Positions 45,138-55,805 of a DNA stretch of 64,000 nucleotides are shown piece by piece. The stretch comes from Chrysogorgia sp. JL179-B06. Lineage: Eukaryota > Cnidaria > Anthozoa > Scleralcyonacea > Chrysogorgiidae. The stretch lies in contig JAYKKM010000475.1 in the NCBI GenBank assembly GCA_035772405.1, positions 496,001 to 560,000 of the forward strand, given 5' to 3'. Numbering within the stretch: position 1 is the stretch's first letter; every line of letters begins with the position of its first letter. The position numbers were made by a program, and so were the translations under genes. The notes below the pieces were generated by a model. That model saw only the letters and a program-made list of their open reading frames with translations, had not been told where the DNA came from and made no database searches.

Positions 45138-45643
45138 TACAGTATATACTATATAATATAAATATATAATAGTATATTTGGATAAATAAGTTGAGTAACC
45201 ACAAAAATTAAGAGAAAGAACGAAAGCGCTACCACAATGAGTCCTTAAAACCTTTGTCCAGATACAGTAAATAAATCCTGAGTGATCCAAACCACTGACA
45301 ATTCAACGACCAAGCTTCTTACTTGGCGGTTTGCACTTTGCAGGACTTCAAAACATGGAGCTGTGGGAATCATTTTCCAGACGTTTTCCGCCTAAACTTA
45401 CAATATTTTGAGTCCAAATACCTTTGAATACTTTCTACTTCTTAGGATATTTCGGATGAGTTCGATTTGTGAACAGATAATTGCTTAAATACGCGAAAAC
45501 TCTGCTTCGCCTAAGTAAAACTATATAGCGTAGTCACAGAAAGTGGTCACTCCAAGATGGCCGCCGCTAGCTATTTCCGGCTTCAATTTTCGTGACTCCG
45601 AAACAATAGGTTGCTCTATCCAGTCCTTATTTTGAGATCAGTG
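43151..45643. mobile_element. hAT-type element with about 0.6 kb inverted ends
   Basis: Ends CACTGATCTCAAAATAAGGA and perfect complement are flanked by the exact 8-bp duplication AATCATCG (43143-43150 and 45644-45651). The two ends mirror each other from 43151 to about 43735 and from about 44985 to 45643, unusually long for hAT. The inner 1.25 kb has no transposase but holds an open frame at 44403-44624. A (TA)n run at 45093-45135 expanded only in the right arm. The tips match the MITEs at 1946-2405 and 9359-9868. Confidence 0.9.
44403..44624 (+). CDS. Unidentified open frame carried in the hAT element
   Basis: 73 aa starting at GAACACC after a GTAAT context (ATG at 44403). The first 60 residues look coding: TELSPGFRQAQMG, then LNPNKISPGEELYIDVLKL. 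The last residues (LFSSFFLRLPFS) look like read-through into non-coding sequence. I do not recognise the family with confidence. It may be the captured 5' piece of a longer gene, or an exon with a donor near GGTTCATTGG. It sits in the unique middle of the element. Confidence 0.35.
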   Translation: MNTKATELSPGFRQAQMGTIKGTQMQHVITLNPNKISPGEELYIDVLKLKSSSCLVPGSLGLFSSFFLRLPFS

Positions 45644-45651
45644 AATCATCG

Positions 45652-47790
45652 GAGTTTCACGGAGTGTATTCGGGAATAAGTCGAGTTGGAAAAAGGTATA
45701 AAATAAATTTATTTTCAATCCTCAAGAGTAGATAAAGATTCTTATTTAAAACGTAAGTATGCGACACTCTTTATTAAAACTTTAAATTACAGCGTGAGAA
45801 GGCTGAGTCTGGTAAGACCAAAGAGATAAAACCGTTTTAGTTTTCCAACTACAAATGCATTAAAGGAGTTTATCTATTCAAATAAAACAAACGTAGTTTC
45901 CCGTTTTACACGTGGAGATATCTAGTAAAAGCAACTATAAATGTTCATTGCATTGTCTTTCCCGAAACGAACGACGTTTTTCCATTGTGGCCTATTTTTG
46001 TAGCTCGCGTGACAGTTGACATAAGACACATGGAAAACATACGCAACCAACAAGACAGTCTTTACAAACGGAGCCCTGGAGAATGGAAATAAAAAATGAG
46101 TAAGTGTGAGTAGTAATTTAATTGTCTTTTATTCTTCTCAAAGGCCAAAGCCATTTTGAATGGGCTGTTATACATTTTAATATCAACACCCCATTGTCAC
46201 ATTTTGTCCATTTTTTTTTATGCGAATGTTCGATCCCAGCAGTCTTAACCTTCCTGTGATTTTTGTCAGCAATTGGCAAAGTAAACTGGATAATATTTAT
46301 TCAGTGCTCCTGTAGTCTGCCTCTCGCCCGCACCCTCCCCTGCACCCTCCCCCGGGAGCAGAAGAGAAACAAAGCAAATTTTCCTCTTCCACTCCTGGGG
46401 GGGGTATGAGGGTGCGGGCGAGAGGCAGTCTGCTATCACAGACTAGACCTAGGTATTATTTTGGCTTATGTATATACAATTTGAAAAGGAGCCCTCAGAT
46501 GGGGTTATGATAAATTGGTAAGGAATTTGATTCAGGTGTGGGGAGGGGGTTAGCAAAATGTTTCAAAATTCCTAAGGGTTCCCTTCAAAATGTCTGTTCA
46601 GAAAACGGCAGGGTGTGAGTCATTTTCTAGTTTTAGGCCAATAAAAGTATTCTGTTTCTGGTCAGTGGGTCGGTCCAGAATTGATGCGGCTTTTTTTTCA
46701 ATATTTTTTTCAATAAAATGCTTTTGCAGAAGTGGTGTACCCACTTTTCTAGTTTCTATAAAGTGCAAACATTGATTTTTATGCTTTTAACAGAACAAAC
46801 GTTTCAAGATGCATCAGTGGTCACTGGTTGTTGTCTGCGAGGGTGTCTTTGCCCAAAAGCAATCAACTGATCAAAAAATATTTTTTCGCCTTAAGCATAA
46901 ATTCTATAAATCTTTGGTTTTTTTATATTTCTGTTTTATGTCATTGCAATGCTATTTAGGTACGGGCCTGACCTAATCAAATTTTCAAAACTATATTGAA
47001 TGAATGCATGACTTACTCTGTTTTTACGAAACTATACTTGAATGTTAATGCATGTATATACTCCTGTATTTATACATGTAAAATCCAAATATTTAATTTG
47101 TTGTTGATGTTGTTGCACTAATTTTTTTCTACTTCATGTGACTTCATGTGACTGTAGCCTACATGTGTGTGTATATTATATGACGGCCCACACTGCGACT
47201 GTAAAATTTGACTTTATTTTGTTGGAGTTATATTAAATTTGCTTTGTTTTCTGAAACACATGAGTTGTGACATATCTGTAAATTGCTCAGTTATGCTGAT
47301 ATAAGTTTGACTGCAGTTCAGGGCCTGAAATTTGCATCAGCCATTACAACCATGGCCAACATATTGTTTATTTTGGTCATTGTTGTAGCGTAAAACTTAT
47401 AACATTGTCGGGCACATTTGACAGCTGATCTATTTGTGATATTGACTAATAATTTATAATAAAGTGTTTATCATCTGTAAAGTGTCTAATTAGGAGTCAT
47501 GTATTTGTTGACAGAATTTTAGTGTGTTATATTTGAAAGCGAATTGACAAAAAATCATGAATTGACAAAAAATCACTTGGAGCTGCGGCCAGTCAAAGAT
47601 CTCTTTGTTTAGGTGCTATACAGGTTAGTCAATCACAGCAAATGTAAATCTGTGTAAACCTCACCATGAATTGATTGGAGCTCTAGAGCCGACGAAGTGT
47701 TATCTGGATGACCATTTCATAACAGACCAGGGGATAGTCTTGTGGAAAATGTGAAAATGGTGGTCTAAATTATATAATCTAAACATGTAT
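45652..47790. other. Non-coding spacer
   Basis: Apart from the foldback at 46313-46433, no element or exon is seen. The third coding exon of the first PLAC8-family gene was looked for here and not found. Confidence 0.4.
46313..46433. mobile_element. Foldback MITE with TAGTCTGCCTCTCGCC ends
   Basis: TCTGCCTCTCGCCCGCACCC and perfect complement are separated by about 70 bp containing G/C runs. The type is reminiscent of MULE-like MITEs, but no 9-bp duplication is preserved. Confidence 0.65.
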
Positions 47791-47791
47791 T

Positions 47792-48668
47792 CAGGCTGTC
47801 GAAAATTGCGGTAACGAAACGCGCGTTACCGCCGCGTTACCGCAAACATAGTTTTACGGTAACGATATCGCGTTACCCGGAAGGAAATATCGTTACCCAA
47901 GAAATGTGAAATATTATAACAAACGCTTTTTCGTGATGTCTTTCCTCCAGACATTTTTGTAATTATTTCTAATATGGTTCTTATTTCGCCAGAACGTTCT
48001 ACTTTTTTTCTACACGCTATCAAGTAAGCTTTGGACAGGGGCTAAATCCAACGTTACCATGTTATATTGTTTGTGGTCGCGTTGAGTTTGTTTTGCATTT
48101 GAAATGTTGGGGCGTTGGTTGTGCGTTGTCTTATTAACCAATAAGATTTACTAAGCCAACTGGAAATAGCAGTATTCAACACAATATATTTACAATTTAA
48201 TTCAAAGTTTTGTGTCTACTCTTGCAGCTGCATGTTTTCAAAAATATTTAGCATAATTTAAAGTAGAGCAGGTTAAAGAGGGATAATCATATAAATAGTA
48301 CACTCGATGTAAGTGCTATTGAGTTTATCGGACTGTTAAATTAGTTAAATTGTTTGCCTTTAAAACTCATGTTGTCACCCAGTTTTATAAATCTGATAGG
48401 GGTTAATACTTCATCTTGCAGGGATATAGCGAACCCATACCACTAAACAAGAGGTTAGGGTTACGGTAACGTTAGGGTTAAGGTGTTCGCTATATCCCTG
48501 CACGATGAAGTATTAACCCCTATCAGTATACCATGTGTTGATGTGTGATGGTAACTTGCGGTAACGGTGGCGTAAACGCGTTTCCCTAAAAACAGATCTG
48601 CGTAAACGAGATTTCGTTTCCGCCAACGAAATCTGGCGGTACCGCCCTATTTAGTTTTGGACAGCCTG
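47792..48668. mobile_element. DNA-transposon remnant with GCGGTAACG subterminal words
   Basis: Ends CAGGCTGTCGAAAA and complement of CAGGCTGTCCAAAA. The 5-bp word GTATT flanks both sides, which may be chance. GCGGTAACG/CGTTACCGC words crowd both ends. No transposase. Superfamily uncertain, hAT-like by its CAG start. Confidence 0.6.
48389..48525. repeat. Nested foldback
   Basis: CTGATAGGGGTTAATACTTC and complement with AGGGATATAGCGAAC inside; arms of about 42 bp with one mismatch. It lies within the 47792-48668 element. Confidence 0.85.
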
Positions 48669-48811
48669 GTATTCTGTCCTTGGATTAAAGAGAAATGGAC
48701 TTTGTTTTTGGAGGCCATCATCAACGCAGGCAAAACTATTATTATGGAGGCCATTATCAAGGTTGAAGACAAAACTATTCAATTTTAGTCCATAGATAGG
48801 AAAATGTTTAC

Positions 48812-48942
48812 CTGAATGCCCTTTTCTATTCGATATTTAGTTCTGATAGCAGGTACATTGACACATCCTGCACAACAACACTCTCCCATTTTACCACTGA
48901 CAATACATGCCAAGATAGGGCAGCAAAAGAAGCCCAGACAAC
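48812..48942 (-). CDS. PLAC8/cornifelin-family gene A, coding exon 2
   Basis: 131 bp encoding CLGFFCCPILACIVSGKMGE, then CCCAGCVNVPAIRTKYR and IEKGIQ. It has the Cys-rich core of the PLAC8 domain: CC-P at the start, GECCC in the middle, then xRTKYR. The acceptor is TTTAAG and the donor GTAAAC. Length and phase (enters at codon position 2, leaves at phase 0) are identical to exon 2 of the paralogue at 58693-58823. PLAC8 proteins are small membrane-associated Cys-rich proteins of varied function. The third exon, which should start GS/GD and contain CC..C..C, was not found downstream, so the gene may be incomplete or the exon divergent. Confidence 0.75.
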
Positions 48943-50485
48943 CTTAAATAATGATAATAAACATGTCAATATGGTTTTATAAACAAAGATGCAAGTTCTC
49001 AAGAGAACTGGATATGATATAAAACATGTGGAAATGAGAGAACTAATCATTGAAAGTCAAGAAATAACCCCAATATTATATTCTCCTAACATTTCTTATA
49101 GTATATACATCACTGTACTACTGTACTAGTTGGGAGAAGTTGTTTTAAAACGTAAGGCCAAGTAAAAAAAATTATGTGGTTCCGGTTACATCTTGAAAAA
49201 AATTAGGGCAGGTAGGTCGGGATTTTATTTTTTTTGAGAAAAGTTTTTGGTTAATTGCCACACTAGCCATCATCTTGTTCCATTATATTGTTGTGCAAGA
49301 ATGACGGCCTGGGAACTAATTTAGCAAAATGGCGAATGTTACAAAGCCAGCGACGGCGGCAGGTCACGTAGTGATCTTATTTTACGATTTTACAAGGGTA
49401 AAACTTATTTTATCATTGAAGTCTATGTAAAAACTATAAAACCTACCTTTTTTATGGCTTATAGTCCTTTGGTGCAAAAATATTGCGCAAAAATATTGCG
49501 CAAAAATGTCACAAAATTTACAGGGTCGGCCGAGCTGAGCTAGGGTCGGTCGGGTAACTGGAACCACACAATTTTTTTTATTAAGTTTATCTAGTAAGTT
49601 TATCTTTGGTGATCATTTCTTTTATTAGTTATCATTACCTCAATGCTCGGTTAACCCCTGGGACATGCTTTTAGCCAGGATTTCAAAACTGGCCGTCCAA
49701 AAATGTTGGTGGGTGTGGCACAAATTTTTTTTGTTGGGCGTGGTCGTGAGCTTATCAAACGTATTGAACTGCGGTTCTATTAAACAACGTTTTTGCTGCT
49801 TCATGTTACAGGATATACCGTACATGTTAAATCGATCTTGCAATCAATATATCCTCATGTCTGCTACCCTGGGTGCCAGTGGTTCTTCTTCGCTGTTGGG
49901 GGATAACGGGGGCACGCGAGGATGCGAGGCGGCAAAAGTGGGCGGGGCAAAAGTGGGGCCTCGTCGCGTGCCACCGTTATCCCCCAACGAGCGAAGAAGA
50001 ACCACAACCCAGGGTACATGTCTGCATGTTCTTGACAAAAATTAGTAACGAAACCTACACAATAGCTAAAATAAACAGCAGCTAGCTAACAGAAATCAAG
50101 AAACATGAAAGGAGGAAAATATTTTGCTCAGGCCGTCCATGTGATGGCCGTCCATACGGAAAGTGGCCATCCAAAAATTTGATTTTTCAAAAGTGGCCAC
50201 CCATAGCATGGATATAAAGAGTTAAACCCGATTTCAGCAGTTGTCTGTCTCAAAATGCTTTAAACATAACTTCTACACACTATTTCTTCAGTACACCAAC
50301 CTTTTAGAGTATTCAATTTGTATTTCTACACTACCTACGTAGTACAACATTTTTACGTCTAACTGCCTTTTAATGCACAACACTTTTTTATCACTCCTTT
50401 GAGATTCAAGTCTGCTGCTCTCTCATACTGCCTTGTGGATGATTCTGAAATAAAGAGACTAGATGATAGCAAAGCTTTTACTTAC
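48943..50485 (-). other. Intron 1 of PLAC8-family gene A
   Basis: 1543-bp intron between TCAT|GTAAGT (donor at 50485) and TTTAAG (acceptor at 48943-48944). It contains the MULE-like MITE at 49865-50016 and a retroelement-end fragment at about 50270-50360. Confidence 0.6.
49865..50016. mobile_element. 152-bp MULE-like MITE with 9-bp TSD
   Basis: Ends TACCCTGGGTGCCAGTGGTT and AACCACAACCCAGGGTA, with the arms running on through CTTCTTCGC. The exact 9-bp duplication CATGTCTGC is at 49856-49864 and 50017-50025. Open frames on both strands here are palindrome artefacts. Confidence 0.9.
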
Positions 50486-50627
50486 ATGAGCCAATGTTGT
50501 TACAACATGCACAAAGTCCAGAATCCCAGGCTCCCACTCCACCAGTTGGGTCAACTCTGGCTGCAGGTGTAATTTCCATTGATATTATTTGTGCAGGCTG
50601 GTCAGTCACAGGTTCAATTTTTGCCAT
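50486..50627 (-). CDS. PLAC8/cornifelin-family gene A, coding exon 1
   Basis: Encodes MAKIEPVTDQPAQIISMEIT, a linker, then VGAWDSGLCACCNNIGS. The W-x2-GLC-x-C signature marks the start of the PLAC8 domain. It ends in phase 1 (T|GT) at a GTAAGT donor and joins exon 2 to give ...GSCCLGFF. Unlike paralogue B it has no proline-rich repeat, only a short 30-residue leader. The ATG is the first after an upstream stop context (CTAGATCTACAAA). Confidence 0.75.
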
Positions 50628-51470
50628 TTTGTAGATCTAGAAACAACACCATGACAATATCTAATATAGGCTATACATGGAAGATCATCAAGCTAAATCT
50701 TCAAAGAATGTTTCCTGGACAGAGATTGACAGGTTTTATGCCTGTCTGGGACTGAGAATTTAATCCATTTCCACTGCATTAAAATTAAGTACAATAAAAT
50801 AAAAAAACTGTCAGAGTTAACAAAAAATAACATGAGTTACAAAAAACAGTTTTGATTTTCAAAAAAGAACCGTCCTAGCTAGACTATGCCACCTAACAAT
50901 TACATTACAAACATTCAAAATAGGCATATGGCCTATCAGTGTTAAAGTCCTATCAGTGTTAAAGTTCTACAAGAGTAGAACTCTTTTCAAGCTTTATTTG
51001 AACTGTATTTGAGCTTGACGATCGATCTCAAGCAACCACCTTGGGGTCAGGAGTGGTCGCTTATGGGAGATGGTCGCTTATGGGAGATGGTCGCTTATGG
51101 GAGATGGTCGCTTAGGAGAATGTTCACCGCAGGTGGCCCAAACCTAGTGCATACTGATTGATAATATAACAATGGCATATCATGCGTAAAAAATAATTTC
51201 ACTACCGTCTTCATGAATTTCATTTATCTGATGTGCAAGAAAATTAATTTCACTACAGCTGTATTCGTGAATTTTACTTATCGTGTTTTTTTCGCTAAAA
51301 ACGTTTTCTTAACAATGACGTAACCTTGTTACAGTAGCATAGAACGTTAACAAAGCTTAACCTAAACAACAACATATTCACAAAGTTATGTGTTTTTACA
51401 TAGTTAATAGAATAATAATCTATATACGTTAATATATACAATGTTGTAGTGAATGTGGGAGAGCTCGGAG
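50628..51470. other. Non-coding upstream region of PLAC8-family gene A
   Basis: No gene. It includes the 19-bp tandem repeat at 51053-51118 and related words near 51815-51950. Confidence 0.45.
51053..51118. repeat. 19-bp tandem repeat, about 3.5 units
   Basis: Units of GGTCGCTTATGGGAGAT. Diverged GGTTGCTTACGAGA and GGTCGCTTCCGAGA words reappear at 51840-51950, suggesting ends of a larger decayed element. Confidence 0.85.
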
Positions 51471-51474
51471 TAGA

Positions 51475-51747
51475 CAGACGATACGTGGACGATCGTCAAG
51501 CTCATAAACTCAGAAAAATGATTCTGAGTCCCGTACAAGCATTATATAGTGACTGCCGCATAGGCAGTACATATATCGATCGAACCACTACATCATTGTA
51601 ACCTTCGCTCTCCATCTGAGTCTCGTTAGCTCATTGATGGTTAGAGCGTCTCACCGGCAATCAGAAGGTTACAGGTTCGATTCCTGTACGGGACTCAGAA
51701 TCATTTTTCTGAGGTTATGAGCTTGACTATCGTCCACGTATCGTCAA
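51475..51747 (+). repeat. SINE copy with inverted tail segments
   Basis: The right part is a tRNA-headed SINE (tRNA-like at 51618-51696) with tail TGAGGTTATGAGCTTGAC. The left edge (51475-51535) is a near-perfect reverse complement of the SINE tail, from GACGATACGTGGACGATCGT through TCAGAAAAATGATTCTGAGT. The unit thus has arms of about 60 bp, from two SINEs in inverted orientation or a foldback derivative. The related copy at 2505-2735 has no left arm. Confidence 0.7.
51618..51696 (+). tRNA. tRNA-like SINE head, tRNA-Ala(GGC)-like pseudogene
   Basis: The acceptor arms GAGTCTC and GGGACTC pair at seven positions (one G-U). The D arm is GCTC...GAGC. The anticodon arm TCTCA/TCAGA pairs 4 of 5 around CCGGCAA, giving GGC at the anticodon place. 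The T arm ACAGG-TTCGATT-CCTGT is perfect. Position 33 is C instead of U, the D loop is long, and it is part of a dispersed SINE. It is therefore most likely not a functional tRNA. Confidence 0.45.
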
Positions 51748-52329
51748 TAATCTATATAATTTCCTGGTGGTTGCTTATGACAGAAGAAAAACCATTAGAA
51801 AAACCTAAAATCCAGCCAAAGTTGGTCGCGGTCTCTTACGAGAGTGGTTGCTTACGAGAAATCTTTAATACAATGTTTGACTGAGAAATAAAACAGGTTT
51901 GTAAAGGCGGTCGCATGAGGTAGATGGTCGCTTCCGAGAATGGTTGCTGAAAGAGAGTTAGCTGTACATTTAAACACAAGAGAATTATTATGAGAATTTG
52001 ATCATGTCCAAAAATACTTAAGCAAAACTACTTAAAAAAATACTTAAAGTATTTCGTAAAAGTACTTCGGCATTTGCATAGACGTCATTTTGGCAGTGTC
52101 CTTCATGTCAGATGGAAAATGATAGCAATATATATGGTGTGGGTGACGTAATGATGTCAAAAATAGAAGTGAGGTGTTAGAATATATTATTGTTTAAAAG
52201 AAGAGAAAAAAGACTTCTCACGTTAAAGGTGGATAACAGTTTCTACTGCGCATGTGCGGCGTTTGTTTGTGATGCTCAGACAAAAGAATTCTTGGAATAT
52301 AATTGATATCTCTTTGTTTAGAAGTGGCT

Positions 52330-53430
52330 TCGTCGAATACTACAGGCTGTGTGGAAAGAGAAACGGATCTCAGATGACTGGCTGGTGCCAATCTTCAAGA
52401 ACAAGGGTAACATACATGACTGTGGTAACTACAGAGGCATCAAACTGTTGTCACAGATGATGAAGTACATGGAGAGAATCATGGATGCCCACTGCCCAGA
52501 GCTGGGAGAAAAGCAGTTTGTATTTAGGAAGCATAAAGGCACGACTCACCCTTTGTTTATCACCAGATAGATAATCAGGGGAACGAAAACTGGAATTCAA
52601 TCAGGACAGCTTCTGTGGTTTCGTAGATCTAGAGAAAGCGTACGACAAAATCAATCGCAGGATGATTCCACCTGTATTGAGGCTTGGATACGAACGTGAA
52701 CGTACGCCTACACCAGGAGTCCGTGTTGAGTCCTCTGATATTCATCATTCTCTTGGATTACATCAGCAAGAAAGTGGCTATGAAACGAGGACAGAGGCTT
52801 ATCTATGCAGATGATATAGCCCTGGGATTGAGTACAGAGACAGATCTGCAGACAGAGATCGTGACCTGGTGTGAGCAGCTAGCGGAACATGGAATGACGA
52901 TGAGTAAAGTGAAGACGGAAGTATTGGTGGTACATGTCAGCAGCCGGTACCACAGATAGTAATCACGGTGAACGGTCACCAAACTGAAGCAAGTGACGGC
53001 TTTCAAGTATTTAGGCAGCTGGCTAAAAGAGCGGAGATTTAGATCGGGAAGTGGAGTCATCTACGACAAGAGAATGCCGATGAGGTTAAAAAGCCAGGTT
53101 TATAAGACGATGATTAGGCCATCAAAGAACGTCAAGTGAAGAAGCTGGAGGTCGCCAAGATGAGATGTCTAAGAGCGATCAGAGAAGTGACACAAAGGGA
53201 CAGGATGAGAAATGAAGATATACGGCAGGAGAGAAAGTTTAGACAGCTGAGGGACAAGATAGAGGAGAGACGAATGAGGTGGTATGGGCATGTGAAGAGA
53301 CGGGATGAGGATCATATGATCAGATGGGTAGCGGAAAGAGTCGAAACTGGTAAAGGACCGAGAGGGAGACCGAGAAAGAGATGGATGGATTGCGTGGTGG
53401 AGGTCGACCCCCCCTTGAGGGGACAAACGG
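52330..53430 (+). pseudogene. RTE-like LINE, reverse-transcriptase remnant
   Basis: Pieces in shifting frames: VPIFKNKGNIHDCGNYRGIK then LLSQMMKYMERIMD (fingers), GFVDLEKAYDKINRRMI (motif A), HQESVLSPLIFIILLDYI (motif B), LIYADDIALG (motif C, catalytic YADD), and the C-terminal MRWYGHVKRRDEDHMIR, then GRPRKRWMDCV. The RWYGHV...GRP..RW ending is common in RTE-type elements. Upstream endonuclease is absent. At least four frameshifts. Confidence 0.8.
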
Positions 53431-53604
53431 GATGATGATGATGATAATTATTCCAAACCAAAAGTTGTTGCAGTGCTATTTAACAAATATTTGGTATCAA
53501 TTACAAACGTAATTACAGATCATTTATATTCTTTTTTCGTGGAAATGAATGGGAAAAATGAGACCATTTCTTCAACTTCATTCAAGTTATAACCTGTAGC
53601 AAAT

Positions 53605-53870
53605 GGTATATTGGAACACAGTTGGCTGCTTTGCAAATAAATAAAGCAACAGGAGAAGATCAGATTCCAGAAAAACTCCTTAAAGATGCAGCCCAAGTCA
53701 TCGCAGATTCAGTTGCGTACCTTGTTTATAAGTCCATTGAAACTGGCACATTTCCTAATTTATGGAAGCTTCAATACCTTTATAAGAGTAATACCAGAGT
53801 AATCTGAATATATGACTAATTATCGTCCTATATCGATTTTTCCCGTTTTGAGTAATAGTTGTAATTCGAT
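53605..53870 (+). pseudogene. CR1/L2-like LINE, RT fingers fragment
   Basis: LQINKATGEDQIPEKLLKDA, then YKSIETGTFPNLWK and, after a break, NYRPISIFPVLS. The NKATGxDxIP...NYRPIS order is the usual RT N-terminal region of CR1/L2/jockey-like LINEs. Separate from the RTE-like remnant to its left. Confidence 0.75.
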
Positions 53871-54380
53871 CAGACGCCGTTCTCCGACTGAATTCGACCG
53901 CACTGTGCTAAAGTCTTTCTGTTCTTTTCTCATGAAATCATAAATACGTTTAACGTGAATGGCACTGTGAAATCGGAGGTTGCTGTTGGGCCGCATACAG
54001 CACGTGCAAGATAGAAGTCTGGACATAATTGGGATCCCAAGAGCTACTTTGTCCACTTTGGAGGAGAGGAGGGAGGATGCTACCAAACGTGAAGCTACAA
54101 AGATACTATTAATGATAATGAACACCCAAATAGTATTTTTGTGACAAATCTAACAATTCATAAGTATAATCTAAGAGCAAAGCCCAGCCCTCTTCCTATA
54201 TCAATCTCGGGAACAAATAGACATTGAAATTCATTTATTCCAGGCTCCTGGCTGTCTAACTGAATATTTTAAACGTAGAGTATTAACAATATTTTAAATA
54301 GTTTTACTAATTGTATAATTTTTTTTTATCAATGATTTGTAAATTCTTATGATGGGTAATTAAAGATTATTATCATGTGA
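53871..54380. other. Non-coding spacer
   Basis: No reliable gene. May include further LINE debris that is too decayed to place. Confidence 0.4.
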
Positions 54381-54384
54381 CACT

Positions 54385-54550
54385 TTTCTGTCGCCGACTG
54401 TCAGCGATTGATGTTTCCATTAACTGTTGTCGCATCGGCGACTGTTGTAATTGTTGTAGAAGTTGAACCTGATTCAACTTCTACAACAGTCCTGGATCGA
54501 TCGCCGATTGAATTACAACAATTACAACTATATGGAAACCAGGCTTTAGG
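54385..54550. repeat. Foldback with GTTGTAGAAGTTGAA arms
   Basis: CTGTTGTAGAAGTTGAA and complement meet across CCTGA, with GTTTCCAT/ATGGAAAC further out. Probable Harbinger-like MITE remnant (CCAGGCTTTA at the right). Confidence 0.6.
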
Positions 54551-54574
54551 GGTGCCCAGGATTTAGGGGTGCTT

Positions 54575-54695
54575 TATTTTACTATCCGGCCGGATACCGG
54601 ATTTGCCGGATAGTTGAAAAATATATCCGGATAGTTGAAAAATATATCCGGATAGTTGAAAAATATATCCGGATACCGGATATTTTCGTATACAA
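54575..54695. repeat. CCGGATA palindromic repeat array
   Basis: Three perfect units of CCGGATAGTTGAAAAATAT (19 bp) between TATCCGGCCGGATACCGGAT palindromes. Resembles the subterminal part of a hAT-type element; the other end was not found. Confidence 0.8.
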
Positions 54696-54699
54696 GGAA

Positions 54700-55350
54700 C
54701 AGTCCTTTTCAGGTAGGATAGTTGAATTGCCTTATTTTGACTAGTTTCTGGCCTAACCTGCATTGTGACCGAAATTTGATTCGATGCTTTGAAAATCACC
54801 CATGCTTCAATTCAGGGTTTGAGCTTGCAGTTATACTAATAACAATGTTATAACTGCTCAAATAGTACTGTAGTTTGCAAGTATAAATAGTATTAAACTA
54901 TGAAAAATTGAAAATGATATATGATTAATCTAACTTGGTCTAAGTCAACTTGGTCTAAGTCAACCTGTCTTTGTCTATTGTAATGAACGTGGGAACTGAA
55001 AAGAAAGTCGGATACAAACGCGGCACACGTTTGAAACGTGTGAACATGCATACGCGTTAAAACGCTCACGCCTAACGGTTGTTTGCAAATGGTAATAGTT
55101 GTTACTTGCTGAACTTAGTTTTTTGTAAGTTGATATATTTTGTCTGTTTAAGAAGATAGTTAACCATTACCAACAATACTGCAACAGTAAACAAGCTCAA
55201 TATTGCTGTTTTGTTGTATTGATGTCTATTTTTATTATATTTGAATTAACACAAATTTAATACGCCTTGAAAAATTGTCAAAAACAAATTATAAATAGAA
55301 ACACGCCCGCCTTTCCCGCCAGCATAAATCATTTGTCACATTTTCCTTGA
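54700..55350. other. Non-coding spacer
   Basis: A short direct repeat AACTTGGTCTAAGTCAAC at 54933-54963. No gene. Confidence 0.4.
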
Positions 55351-55351
55351 C

Positions 55352-55540
55352 ACGCCGTTTACACAGGCAAATTTTGAACACGATTCCTTGATACGTTTCC
55401 TTGTTCAAAAGCTGGCACGCTCCAGCTTTTGAACAAGTGTATACTTGTCAAGGAAAAACTTGTCATGTTTCCTCATGCACACGAGAAAATAAGACTTGTC
55501 AAATTGCCAAAGAAAACATCCTCGTGTAAACTAGGCTTAA
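55352..55540. mobile_element. PIF/Harbinger-like MITE remnant
   Basis: ACGCCGTTTACACAGG on the left and CTCGTGTAAACTAGGCTTAA on the right are degenerate inverted ends. CCTTGTTCAAAAGCTGG and complement fold in the middle. Confidence 0.6.
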
Positions 55541-55805
55541 GGGTTTTTGTTGTAGTTATGTACCCTCATTAAATAAACTGTTTTGATTTGATTTTATTGA
55601 TTAAACGCTCGACTATTAATAGTTTATCGCTCTTGCGGTCAAGCCTGAATATTAGCGGCCGGTCACGGACATTGTCCGGTTTACAATATTAATTCTGTCT
55701 GTCATCTTGTCCGATGCTCATCTTGTCCGAAGATTAACTCAACTTTTTGTGAAAGTTAAACATTTTTGTGTTGAATGGACTCTGCTTTAGATTTTGTGTG
55801 TACAA

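Noticed and set aside
48826..49050. 74-aa minus-strand frame
   Set aside because: It reads PLAC8 exon 2 of gene A in the wrong frame and runs into intron; the correct frame gives the Cys-rich PLAC8 motif.
51618..51696. Functional tRNA-Ala gene
   Set aside because: C33 instead of U33, an oversized D loop and membership in a dispersed SINE family argue against function; kept only as a tRNA-like head.
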